Below, one piece after another: positions 32,158 through 42,759 of a stretch of DNA of 64,000 bases. A program made the translations under genes and the position numbers. The stretch is from Venturia oleaginea (Eukaryota > Ascomycota > Dothideomycetes > Venturiales > Venturiaceae), in the NCBI GenBank assembly GCA_013176395.1, contig JABMLP010000019.1:744001-808000 (forward strand). The letters run 5' to 3'. The notes beneath the pieces were generated by a model. The model was not told where the DNA came from. It made no database searches and saw only the letters and a list, made by a program, of their open reading frames with translations. The first letter of the stretch is position 1. Every line of letters begins with the position of its first letter.

Positions 32158-33943
32158 GACGTGAGACTTGTCTCATGTGATTATGTTATTGTGGTCCAAA
32201 ATGATCCTGCGTGGTGGAATTGTGGAAACAAGTAGTCTTGACGTATCCGTATTCTGTTCGCAATGATGGTGGATATGAGAGACTGGAGGGATTGAGGCCT
32301 ATTCTTCAGGAGAATAGTTCGCGATTACGTCGGTGTTGACATGAAGGAATAGAGGATGTTTCCCTGGAAACTCGGTGTGGAATATCTGTACGTATCCTTC
32401 TCTCTCAATATTAGTTCGCATTCTGCAGGACCTCTCCAACAAACTCACGTCCAAATTGGTGACCCCTCGGTGGAGCAGTTCTTCCTCTGAATTGGCAAAC
32501 GAGCAGTCGAAAAGCCCAGACGACGTGGAATTGCTTTTGAGTAGCATGCAGGTACAAATAGTACGCAGCAGCTCCAAACGACTCGACAGAAGCACTAAAT
32601 CTTCCAGTTTAATTTTTGTTCAAGACTTCCATGGCGTAGCGGCGCAAGATATAGACCGGGACCACGGCTGCAGGAGTACGGATTCTGTCCCCACTCTACA
32701 GCTTTCGGTTGCTGAAGGAAGTCGCTATTCACCACTGACAATTTGAATTGCCCGGGAACTGAGAGTGGTTACAAAAAGAGTGGAGGGATCTAAAGGAATG
32801 ACTTGTCCGGAAAAGCCTAGCAGCGTGCGATCAATCGAGTAAACGACGGTACGGCAGTATTCCGGCTGTTTTGTTTGTTGGCGGGATATCAACAATGATT
32901 GGCAGGGATGGCCTCGTCTCGTACCTGAGGTGACAACACTATCGCTAACGGACTCTCCCTGTCCACTCGCGATGGGAGCTGATGATTGTTGGCCTGTCAC
33001 TCGGTCGTTGGAGCAACCCAAACAGTCGTGGTATGGTTTTGAAAGAGAAAGTTCTCGGTGCCATAAAATCGTAGGTCTACAGCACCCCACGTCAACTCAG
33101 CCCTCTCCTTTGGCCTTTCATAGGCCTGGAGAAGCATCACGCGAGAGCGAATCGCCATCATCCAGCATAGATGCATGCTTTGCTAGAGATTCATACCACC
33201 CACTAAAGATTCATGCAAAGCGCGGCCAAACCCTTATCGCAGAGCGTTCGACAATCCAGTCCCTTCCATGAGCAGGTGGTGGTCAGTACGAATTCATTGC
33301 TAATGTCGTTACAGATGGTGTTTCTAAAAGCTGAATTCAATATTGCTAGGAAAAGTGCTATCTCGCTCATAAGTCGTCCGGACGTGTCACGAGAAGACCA
33401 GGCTTGTGCAAAGATATTGATCTTCGCCAGGCGAGAACAGTCGAATTTGTACCCATCATCTTGCGAGTTCACACGTTGTCCTCTCGGACACATCACGAGA
33501 TCTCACAAGGAGACTAATTGACCGGGGCTAAGCATTCGTGCTGTTCCCCTCGTGGAAATACAGGTCCCTCAAACTAGTATATCATCGTTTTCCCTTTTCA
33601 ATTCAACGTATTTTTCCCGCCCCGAGGCTTCTGCGGTACTTGGCCTTCTCAATTATCCCTCAATTCACCCCATCTTGTTCTTAAGACGGGCACAAAACAA
33701 GCGGAAGAGTGAAATTGTGGTATCTGTTAGCCCCAACAACCCGGGCCAATCGTCCCCGTCTCAAAATTTTGGCATAGAAGCAGATGTCCATTCCATGATC
33801 CCGTCGCTGAATATGGATATTCACAAATTAAGTATTCCAAAAGCCCCATTAAAACGGCCTAAGACATAGACAAGAACACCAGCTGAGTGGGACTCGGTTC
33901 CGATACTCCCATAAACACCGCGCAATGCATGTCGAAAAATCTA
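32158..33943. other. Gene-free stretch, 1.8 kb
   Basis: This lies upstream of the kinase gene and downstream of the 902-residue protein gene. Overlapping frames of 60-150 codons on both strands (for example 33552-33869 plus) lack motifs. A long 5' leader or upstream introns of the kinase could lie here. Confidence 0.35.
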
Positions 33944-36652
33944 CTACTTCCTCCTAGGCTTGACGTACTCCTCTGTGATGACACTCTCATCCTCGTCCTC
34001 CTCTTCAACCGGTGCCGGCGTCCTTCTCTCTTTGGCTCTGTGTCTCCTCCTCCTCCGATTAAAACTAATATTACTAGCCGAGTCGTCCGGTCGAATCTCA
34101 CTCTTGGCATCGTCGTTCCAATCCTGTTCCTCATCACCATATCCTGCCCAAATAGCCTGTCCAATGCCCAATCTTGGTGTCCCGGCAACTGCAATAGGAT
34201 CGTATTGGCCGCCCATTGTGCCGCGTCTTCGGGCGGCGGCCATACTGAGGCCAGCATTTCGGGCGCGGAGGGCTTCGCGCACTTGTTCGGCTTTGGCGTG
34301 GAGAGCTTCGAAGGCATCTTCTAGAGCGTCCATTCCGGCGTAGATTTCTCGTTCCACTTCGGCGAGGACGGCAACTTCAGTGTCTTCGTCCATTTGAACG
34401 GGAGCACCGCAGGGTCCTGGTGTTGGACCTCTTGTTTGCGGACCATGCATGAAAGGGGTTCCATTACTCGAGTATGGCGTCGGACCTCGTGACGAGATAT
34501 CAGGCGTCATCATCCTGGGATTAAAGGAGGCTGGAGTCAGATTTCGAGAAGCCGATGGTGTGTCAGCTCCACTCCACAAGAAGCCATCAAATCTGCCCGA
34601 GACGAGGATGTCCCACTCGCCACTACTGATGGCTGCCAAGGTTGCAAGAACTCCATGCAACTCTGGATTCTTGAGTAGGAACAACGCACACTCTGCATCT
34701 CTTGGAGGTTGGCTGAGCTTGTAAAGTCTTTGCAAAGCCAGTGCAGTCTTCTTCATGAGATCTGAAGTTGGTCCGATTGCTGGTGTTGGCGCTCGAGAGG
34801 CTGGCAGCGTATCCATGCCTCGCAACAAGGCAGTGAACAATTTCTGGTTCTCCGGCTCCAAGTGGGTCACCACCGCAAAGACCAATGTTTCATCATCGAC
34901 TTCTTGCGGCGGGCTTGTCTTCGCTTCCGGCTGACTTGCTAGCCATGCTTGAACCACATCCTTCGTCTTTTTACTTTGTCTAATAAAGTGATCTCTGTAC
35001 TCAGGGGCAATATCTACGTCCAACTTTTGCATTGGCGCCTCAGCCACCTTTCTCAGATCTGGCGAGTCTGACTCAATTGTGAACGGCGGCCATGACGGCA
35101 AATCCCGACGGCCAGACACATGCTCTAAAACTTCTCCCCAGCTCAAACCCGTGTCCTCGTCTTCCGAAATCATACTGGGAGCATCTTGTTCACACATGAT
35201 GCAATGGCATACTTCCGAGGAAATATTGCGGTTGAAGACTGCTTCCAGACGATCTAGCAGCCTTCTCGCAACAGAACGATACCCAGTTGCTACTGCTAGC
35301 GAGCCGTTCTTCGACATGACTTGTAAATAGTTATCCAACACGCCTTGCAAAGGAGCGAATATGTTCCTGACATCGGTATGTTGTGGGCCGAACGAGCTCG
35401 GGGACACAAAGCCTGGATACTGCGCAGCAATACCCGCTGCGGGAGCTAGTATTGAAGTGAATCTTCTTGGTACGGGGTGTGGGAGCCCACCGTTTTGTAA
35501 AAGGTAGTCTACGCGAGGAATTTCGGTAGACTGAGGTGCTGGCGGCGGAGGCGGTGGTGGAGGAGGACCGAAGTCTTGGGATTGTGTTGAGTATGGCGAT
35601 GGAAACGGACTGTTTTGGTCAAGAACTTGCGGTACTGATGTCGGTTTGTTAGGCGTTTGGGTATGAGGAAAGTTTGCTTCATGGGGTGTGGGTGTACGTG
35701 GCGAGGAAGCGGGTATCGATGTCGGGGAAGATTGAGCTGCTGTAGGGTTTCTGGGCGGTGCTGCCTTGGTCGGTGGAGGTACCGATGTTGCAACAGAGTC
35801 CTCATCTTCCCAAGTCTGAGTAGATAAATTTGTAGTCGAATGTGTGCCAGTCTGCCCGGTCCTTAACCTAGAGAATTCTGTGCTTTCGGGCGATATGGTG
35901 TCTTTCGCTGCCTCGCTTGATGCTCTCGCTCTTGTAGTCGTGTCTTCTTCCCTTTCTTTCTCTAATGCTCGTCTCAAACTTGAAGAGGATCCTGAATGCC
36001 TAGGTCCAGCCTCTGCTTTCAGTCTACTCGCTCGAGGCGGTGAAACAATCCTGATCCTTGAAGGTGTCTTCTTCACGCCGCTTCCACTCCTGGAGTGCCT
36101 CAATTCTGGTTCCGTATTCGTCAAGGGTGGACTTGGTGGGGCATTCGCCTGACCGCTACTTGCATGTCTGGATCCAGCCTCTTTCCCACCTCCTTCGCTG
36201 CCCACGTCTGTCGGTTCTGGTGTATATGGAGACATCCTGGCCTTAAAGATATTTTCTTTGCTCCCTACAGCCTCCTTGCTATGCGCTTTTGAGAAGGACG
36301 GATAACTCGAAACTCTCGTACTGCCCAGCGACGGGCGCCTCTCCATTTCTGGGACAATTGACATCTTGGTGCGATAGGAGGGGACTTCGGACAAGTTTGA
36401 GCTGTGTCTTTCTCTGCGTGGAGACCTGTCCCTAGTGCGATCCTTGGTGGAGGACGACGACGTTTTCCTGGAGGAGTGCGATGGTCGTGCCTTGTCTCTT
36501 TCTCTGTCCCTCTCTTTGTCTTTGTCCTTCGGGTCCTTGCCCCGCGAGGACCGTGTGCTGTCCCCGTCTCTTTCGCGGTCTCTGTCCCTGTCTCGTCGGT
36601 GCTCGTCTGTCTTCCGCCGGGAGCTTCTGGTACTGTTGGGAGTGCCGGACAT
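33944..36652 (-). CDS. Conserved-looking RS/RD-rich protein of unknown function
   Basis: I do not recognise a named family for this 902-residue protein. The start is the methionine of MSGTPNSTRSSRRK; the open frame continues 102 codons upstream without coding character. Residues 1-80 are dominated by Arg, Asp, Ser and Lys (RDRDRERDGD, KDKDKERDRERDK), like RS-domain nuclear proteins. About 300 residues of Ser/Pro-rich sequence follow, with a run of ten prolines (about 35550-35575). The middle (FAPLQGVLDNYLQVMSKNGS, then VCHCIMCEQ) appears folded and has a CxxC-like pair. The C-terminus is acidic and basic (VEEEDEDESVITEEYVKPRRK). It is likely nuclear. Confidence 0.75.
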   Translation of the reverse strand: MSGTPNSTRSSRRKTDEHRRDRDRDRERDGDSTRSSRGKDPKDKDKERDRERDKARPSHSSRKTSSSSTKDRTRDRSPRRERHSSNLSEVPSYRTKMSIVPEMERRPSLGSTRVSSYPSFSKAHSKEAVGSKENIFKARMSPYTPEPTDVGSEGGGKEAGSRHASSGQANAPPSPPLTNTEPELRHSRSGSGVKKTPSRIRIVSPPRASRLKAEAGPRHSGSSSSLRRALEKEREEDTTTRARASSEAAKDTISPESTEFSRLRTGQTGTHSTTNLSTQTWEDEDSVATSVPPPTKAAPPRNPTAAQSSPTSIPASSPRTPTPHEANFPHTQTPNKPTSVPQVLDQNSPFPSPYSTQSQDFGPPPPPPPPPAPQSTEIPRVDYLLQNGGLPHPVPRRFTSILAPAAGIAAQYPGFVSPSSFGPQHTDVRNIFAPLQGVLDNYLQVMSKNGSLAVATGYRSVARRLLDRLEAVFNRNISSEVCHCIMCEQDAPSMISEDEDTGLSWGEVLEHVSGRRDLPSWPPFTIESDSPDLRKVAEAPMQKLDVDIAPEYRDHFIRQSKKTKDVVQAWLASQPEAKTSPPQEVDDETLVFAVVTHLEPENQKLFTALLRGMDTLPASRAPTPAIGPTSDLMKKTALALQRLYKLSQPPRDAECALFLLKNPELHGVLATLAAISSGEWDILVSGRFDGFLWSGADTPSASRNLTPASFNPRMMTPDISSRGPTPYSSNGTPFMHGPQTRGPTPGPCGAPVQMDEDTEVAVLAEVEREIYAGMDALEDAFEALHAKAEQVREALRARNAGLSMAAARRRGTMGGQYDPIAVAGTPRLGIGQAIWAGYGDEEQDWNDDAKSEIRPDDSASNISFNRRRRRHRAKERRTPAPVEEEDEDESVITEEYVKPRRK

Positions 36653-37825
36653 GGTGTTGCACAGCGTGCACCAGCGTGTGATGGATCTTGGTGGCAGCTG
36701 GGATTTGTGGTTAGACCGTGATTGCAAGAAAGTGCTCCCGCTCAAGCTAGTAGTGCTGGCGCCAATGCAGGGCTGAGATTGGGTGGTGGGAGCGGATAAA
36801 GGCCAATGGGGTTGTGACAAGCAATGCAGCTGCGGAAGTTTGCAGACGCCGTGGACGGGATTAGGAGACTGCTGATCAGCGCCAGGATTTAGATCTTTCA
36901 CTTGTAGCCGGGAGAACTGAAGAAGCAAACATAAAGTGCTGGGAAGTTCCAGGTTCAAGTTGGTTAAAGTTGGCTATGTTGGTTTTATCTCCCGACTCCC
37001 GAGTCGCACAAGCCACTCACTATGCACCTGGAGCGAGCGCGACTGTCTGGAGAAGGCGGGAGGCGGAGCAAGTCGAGACTCGCGGCCTCAGCTGCCATCA
37101 AGAACCACCACTCAATACCGCCAGGCTGCCGTGCTGTGGGTTTGAGGTCTTCGCTTCAGGTGGCGAGCAGCCAGTGTTCGTCTTTCGTCAGGAATTCATT
37201 GATATCTATTTGGAATCGAAGACCTTAATCAAAGTACAGCTATCTGATTCACCAAGCAACCTTCATCCGTTTCCTTTGTCAGTTTTGCCTGTTCTAGTCT
37301 TCGAAAGGGGCGAAAGTGGTATCGTGAAATCATATCGTGACTCTTGTTTCCGCATCGAGTAATAAAAATCTTTGAGAGTCGAAGATGGGAAGTGAAGGTC
37401 TGCAGAGCATCACAGATTGGCAGATAGAGAGATGGAGGTATAAGTGCCAGTATACTCACCAACTAATCACAACTCCTCCTACGTCTTCGCCCATGTCCAA
37501 ATTCCACACATTCCAACAAGATCCTCTTCTCCGTTTCCCCACAGTCTGTCTTGATGCCAGTCTTTGCCGTTAAGATTGGTCGCCGTGTTCCTTGGATTCG
37601 GTCGACATGTCCAAGCAAGGTCCCACAATCTTATACAGTGGTTCATAGCCTGTCTTGCCATTAAACCACGAGTCAAAGCGACTCGGTATATTTAAATCTT
37701 CGAAGTGCATCCAAATTTCCTCGCATCACCCAAACACACCAAGAATATCCAATTTCGAACCACCATTATCAAGTACAAAGCTTGAGACTACACTTACCAA
37801 GGACCTCAAAACCCGATTACGAAGA
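36653..37825. other. Gene-free stretch, 1.2 kb
   Basis: Upstream region of the RS/RD-rich gene. Nothing was recognised beyond short overlapping frames. Confidence 0.35.
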
Positions 37826-38335
37826 TGCCTCCAATACTCCCCACATTCGCCAAGTCTGCTGGTTGAGCAGCCCTCGCTAGAGCAAATCTTGCCAGAGCAG
37901 CCACCCTGCAGCAAGTTCGACGAATTGTGATCCCACAGGGAGAAACCATCCAGCCGAAGCGAGAACCATCTGAGCGTGTAGGAGCGGAACGGTTCCTAAC
38001 ACAAAATATCACCGGAGATATGTATCAGACTATGAGCCCCAAGCCTATACAGAAAGCTGTAAAGGAGTCTACCAAGAAATCGGTAACGAAAGAGACACCA
38101 GCACGTCAAGTTGCATCATGGGTTGCACCTGCAAATGGGCATGACAAAGCAAGATCAGGCGCGGGCTCAAAGCATATCCAGCCTAATAGCACATTCGTTC
38201 GTTCCGTTGACTGTCGAGAAACCGAATGTCCAAAAATTTACCCCACGAGCCTACTCTACGTCTACCGGGGATGTCAACTTCACACCACTAGGATGGAAGC
38301 CAAAGTTTGACGAAAGCAGGGGTATCGAATCCTGA
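37826..38335 (+). pseudogene. Possible small-protein gene remnant
   Basis: A frame beginning MPPILPTFAKSAG is stopped at codon 14 by a TGA that could derive from TGG. It then continues as AALARANLARAATLQQVRR and IVIPQGETIQPKREPS to about 38100. Beyond that the most protein-like reading shifts frame (VEKPNVQKFTPRAYSTSTGD, ending RGIES at 38335). The Ala/Arg-rich start resembles a mitochondrial presequence. I cannot name a family, and the joining is a guess. It ends about 200 bp before pogo-like element B2. Confidence 0.3.
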
Positions 38336-38532
38336 AGGAGAGCGCTTGACGAATCCTGAAGAAGAGCGCTTGGAGTGTGGGTACAGTTGTGGTGGTGATA
38401 GAGGTGGTAGTAGTCACCATAGCGTGGCCGTTCATGTTGGCTTCTGATAAATGGGCTTCGATGGCTTCTTTGGGTGTTACATGGGAAGAGGACGAACTAG
38501 AGTTTACCGCACGTGCCCAGGCTTTGTCCATA

Positions 38533-39639
38533 ACGTTACTCACAAGCGAGTGACGCATAGAATCTTACATCTCATCTTTCCAAGGCTCTACACTACAACA
38601 TCATGACTTCTAAAGCCCAACAAGAAGGGCGATTACTTCTCGCTCTTCAAGCCTACCGGAAAGGTCAATTTTCAAGCATTCGTCAAGCTGCATTGTCATA
38701 TAATGTACCTCCAAGCAATCTCGAACACCGCCTCAAGGGACGCGTTGCACGCGTAGATTCGCGTGCAAATAATCATAAGCTTACTCCCACAGAAGAAGAA
38801 GCCCTTCTACAGTGGATCATTTCAATGGACGAACGTGGTTATCCTCTTACAATCTCTGCATTACGTGATGCAGCTAGATTATTGCTTCAGCAACGCGTCG
38901 GTTCTGAAGGCTCAATCGGTGTCAACTGGCCTCGCAACTTTGTCAAGCGTCAACCGACCTTACAAGCCAAGTATACACGTAAATACGACTACCAAAGAGC
39001 TCAATGCGAATATCCGGACGTTGTTCAAAACTGGTTTCGACTCGTATGCAATACAATTCAGAAATACGGCATCGTAGATGAGGACATCTATAACTTCGAC
39101 GAAACTGGCTTTGCAATAGGAGTTGCAGGTACTTCGCGTGTTATTACCTCGTCAGATCGACGTGGTAAACCTCCACAATTACAACCTGGCAATCGCGAGT
39201 GGATTACAGCTATTGAAGCGATCAATACGCGTAGCTATGCACAGCGCTGTTCTTCTTGCAAGTGAGAACGAGAAGTCACGGACGATGAACGAGAAGAGGA
39301 AGAAAAAAGGACAGGTACGAAGAGGTCAGATCTCTGAAACCCCCTCTCTTACAATTACTGAGGCGCAGAACTTTGTATTTCGGCCTACAGCTAATAAAAT
39401 ACAAGTGGAGGCAGAGGCATCGAGGGCTGGATCTCAAGAGGAAAGGTACGGGTTACCGAGCTGTTTTATCTGTAAAGGCTTCGATCATGCAGCTGCTGAA
39501 TGCCCTAAATATCAATAATTTATTGTATATTAGCTCATTTAAATATGTTACTCAGAGATTGATTTATGGTGTTGCAAAGATGAGATGTAAGATTCTATAC
39601 GTCACTCGCTTGTATGCGTCACTCGCTTGTGAGTAACGT
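38533..39639 (+). mobile_element. pogo/Fot1-like DNA transposon, copy B2, internal deletion derivative
   Basis: The 1107-bp element is flanked by TA (38531-38532 and 39640-39641). The ends begin ACGTTACTCACAAGCGAGTG. The right end holds two copies of ACAAGCGAGTGACG; the left end holds one, so the left terminus is about 18 bp shorter. The interior retains both ends of a transposase gene but lacks most of the catalytic core. Confidence 0.88.
38603..39518 (+). pseudogene. pogo-like transposase with zinc knuckle (B2), internally deleted
   Basis: The N-terminal 210 residues are open: MTSKAQQEGRLLL, the CENP-B-type region with IGVNWPRNFVKRQPTL, and the first catalytic motif NFDETGF. Around 39235 the sequence jumps from the segment after ITAIEAIN to a C-terminal segment (AVLLASENEKS). 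The LDGH and QPLD catalytic motifs seen in B1 are missing. The C-terminal part is out of frame with the start. It ends with an intact-looking CCHC knuckle, CFICKGFDHAAAEC. This is a nonautonomous derivative. Confidence 0.87.
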
Positions 39640-40351
39640 TACCTCGTTTGGTACGGGTGTACGAGGTTGCACTGTCGAAAGGCCAACATACGAATGAGAA
39701 TCCAAACAATGAGAGATGCTAGCCGGAACAAGCCAAAGGTATAGATGGGTGTCAAAAGGATTGGGAGACGTACTGAAGCATCAAGAATTCGGTCGTCTAG
39801 CAAGTCAGCCTATCGTAAAGCATTCGGGATTGCTAGGAGTCGCCGCTTTTAATGTCAGCTTGAGCGATATGTATTTGAAGACCTGACAGGACTTCAACAG
39901 GACTGTCTTGGACATATAAAATAGACGTTATACCTACCGCTCTGTACTTTATTGAAGTTGGCTCAACAAGTGAATACTGATTTGATCTGAATTTTGATGT
40001 TACATATCGAGCACGAACAATGATGATCCGCTTTCCAGGACAATGGCACCTATGGCTCGAGAAACTTGATATCTGAAGCGGTCCACGTAGGAATATAGTA
40101 GTATTTCAGATTTAACGTGGTATGTAATGGCGTCTGTGCCGTGTGGCCAAAACCTCTATACAAAGGAATATAGAGGGGCTGAGTTGCATGTCGCGTTCTT
40201 GTAGGAATGAGAAAGCAGGTCGAAGGTGGGGTCGAGAGTGATCAACTTTGAGCGAGCTCGGGTAATTCCGACAATGAACAACTGAAGTCAATCCGAGCCA
40301 TTCAAACAAGCATCTCGAAAAACGAAACCCAATGGTTCCGGAGCTCCCGAG
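39640..40351. other. Gene-free stretch with a dispersed repeat
   Basis: This holds the upstream region of the following mitochondrial protein gene. The 40-bp repeat copy 2 is at 40106-40145. Nothing else was recognised. Confidence 0.35.
40106..40145 (+). repeat. 40-bp dispersed repeat, copy 2
   Basis: Matches 22776-22815 with one mismatch. See that copy for the interpretation as a lone transposon end. Confidence 0.55.
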
Positions 40352-41273
40352 ATGTCCGTCTCACTATCATCGATAGCACCATGCTTCGTTCTTCCCAGAA
40401 TATCCAACCGAGTGACTGCTGTTCGCCCAGCGCGAATTGCAGCATTGTCAACGTCCGCCGTTGCCAACCGCGAACACAAAGGACTGCAAAGCACCCGTCA
40501 CGATCGGACTCAGAAAGCATACCAAACTAGGAGGCCCGTTACTGAATGCTTGCTGGCCAAGGGAGCGTCTCGGTCACTGCCATTGGCATCGAGGAGAGCG
40601 TTTTCTGCCACATCAAGCCGTTCTCGGAATCACCATTTTGATACCCTAAAGTTCGTTCAGAAATTGAAGGATGAGGGATTCACGGAAGATCAGGCTGTTG
40701 CACTGATGAAAGTTTTGAACGATGTCATTGAGGAAAGGTTAGATTTACAATCGCTCTCAACTATCTAAAGCTATACTAAGAATTGTAGCATTCAGAACTT
40801 GACTCGAACTATGGTTCTCCGCGAAGATCAAGAGAAGGTTACATATACCCAGAAAGTAGACTTCGCCAAGCTACGTTCAGAACTCCTAAACACCGATGCG
40901 ACCGAATCCTCCCTCACGCGAGCAACTCACGAACGTCTGATGAACGAGTTAGGCAAGATCAATTCGAGGTTACGGGACGAAGTACAACGGACACAGGCTT
41001 CCGTTCGATTAGACCTGAACTTAGAGAAGGGGAGGATACGCGAAGAGGCAAATGTGCAGGAGCTCAAAATCAAGGAAACAGAGACGAGAATTGAGCAGGA
41101 GACGGCTGTTTTGAGAGAACGTCTCGAGGCTGTCAAATTCTCTACACTGCAATGGCTGATGTATGTGGATTCTTTGAACCAGAGTCTGTCGCAATCTTTG
41201 CTAACCTGCTTTCAGTGGTGTATGCACTGGTACAGCTGCGTTACTGCTCGGTGCCTGGCGTTTGCTTATGTAG
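40352..41273 (+). CDS. Mitochondrial coiled-coil membrane protein, DUF1640 (FMP32/MCUR1-CCDC90 type)
   Basis: Family members are inner-membrane proteins linked to the calcium uniporter regulator MCUR1 in animals and to respiratory-chain assembly in yeast; which role applies here is unknown. The model joins 40352-40737, 40789-41160 and 41216-41273 and gives 271 residues. An Arg/Ser/Ala-rich N-terminus (about 90 residues, including SRRAFSATSSRSR) looks like a targeting sequence. The conserved block starts FDTLKFVQKLKDEGFTEDQA and spans the first intron. A long coiled coil follows (NELGKINSRLRDEV, EANVQELKIKETETRIEQET). The last exon encodes one membrane helix (TGTAALLLGAWRLLM) at the C-terminus, as expected for the family. 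The gene is intact. Confidence 0.88.
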
Positions 41274-42759
41274 CCTTGTTCGCGAGCGGGTCTACCATCA
41301 GCGGATAGTGCTCAAGTTGTCTGGATAGAGATGCTAGTGGGAGCACTGAGCGGTCGTGCACAGTACAGTGTATCTGGCCCTCGATACTTTGCACCCAGCC
41401 TAGAGCTGACTCGAATGTGGCGAAGCTCATTTGTAGGATCGCGGTTCGACTGTAAGAGTATTTGAATAGAGCTCTGAGTCGTCATCATTTGGTTCTTCGC
41501 TCCACAGTGGCTCGTCAATTCAGTGACTCGGGTCAGAATACGATGCGAAGGTTGACGTTGATGACGATATATTATTGGCAGCTTGAAAGAGCTGGATTAT
41601 CAGGATTTTGAGGATTCAAGAGACGACTTTACGGCTTAGTAGAGGCTGCGTTCCTACTTGTCCAAAGAGCGGAAGCGGGACTGCATTGATGGACTAACGT
41701 GGTTCCGGCTGTTGGGTTCGAAATTGAGCCTAATTTGGTCGGTACCGAAGACTCCAACAATATTTCCCTCAACCAAGCCTGTACCTGTACTACGTATGTA
41801 AAAGCAGTTATCGCGACCACGCATCTCATCAACATGTATTGAGGGATATCCTGGCCCTGGCTAGGGAAAGTGATCAGGCTTGGGTAGCAACGGTAGTCAC
41901 TAGGAGGTAAGACCAGAAGTTACTGCCCCAAGGTCGGATCGCTACAAGCATTGCTCGAAACACGGCGAAGCAAGAATATCTGTGTGCTTTTGTATGCAGT
42001 ATGATAACCAGACAAAAGATCTGGCGAAGAAAGCCAAACGTGAATGTTAAATAACGGCACTGCACTATTGTGCCTTCTAGCCCTGCCATTTGCAAATGAA
42101 ACACCAGGGATGTGGCCGTGTAACTAGACCACGACACACGATTCTGTTGTCCATTCACGAGCCATTGTGTATGGCTGCCTTGCCCAACGGAATGATGATG
42201 ACCCAGCAATCTGCCAGCACGGCGGTTTCTGCCAGCACGGCGGTCGGAAATGTATGGTGAGCTCATGATGGGCACACGCAAAGTGTCTACGCAGATGAAT
42301 GAATCGACGACAAAGCGGAGACGGCTGCAACCGGTCAAAACAATGCCTTGACGGAAGGATACAAACGAGGCGGAGGGAAAGTAATGTCCCAAAGTGGTTA
42401 TGGGACATGCGCTGTACTCGGCCGTCGCGAGCTCGGCACAAGGTTGGCAATATGCACAGTGCTTTGTGGGCAAAAATAAAGGACCCATAGAGCAGCAGCG
42501 ACCATTGGCAGTGATTCCGCGTAGTGACGTGCCTTTCTTGTTCTGTGTTGTTTGCAAACCATTTGCGTGTTGATTCACTCTATTCTAGCGCTTCCGTGAG
42601 GTTCTCTCTTCAATCTCCCCCGAACTCTCTTCTAGCTCTATTCTACCTAACTTCGACCCCTCTGACAAACTATCAACAATCTTCATCACACAACAACAAT
42701 CTCTATTCTCACTCTTACCACAATCCCAGTCCCTCCGACAACCTCAAATACAAGAAGTC
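41274..42759. other. Gene-free stretch, 1.5 kb
   Basis: Upstream of the 14-3-3 gene. The last 200 bases are C/T- and CA-rich and probably form the 14-3-3 5' leader. A perfect tandem duplication of TTCTGCCAGCACGGCGG-like sequence lies near 42210-42246. A 234-codon minus-strand frame (41874-42578) has no motif I can recognise. Confidence 0.35.

Noticed and set aside
35509..35805. 98-codon His/Arg-rich minus-strand frame inside the RS/RD-rich gene.
   Set aside because: It is the out-of-frame shadow of the Pro-rich coding region on the same strand.
41874..42578. 234-codon minus-strand frame upstream of 14-3-3.
   Set aside because: No motif, no start context worth noting, irregular composition, and it crosses the tandem duplication and the probable 14-3-3 promoter.
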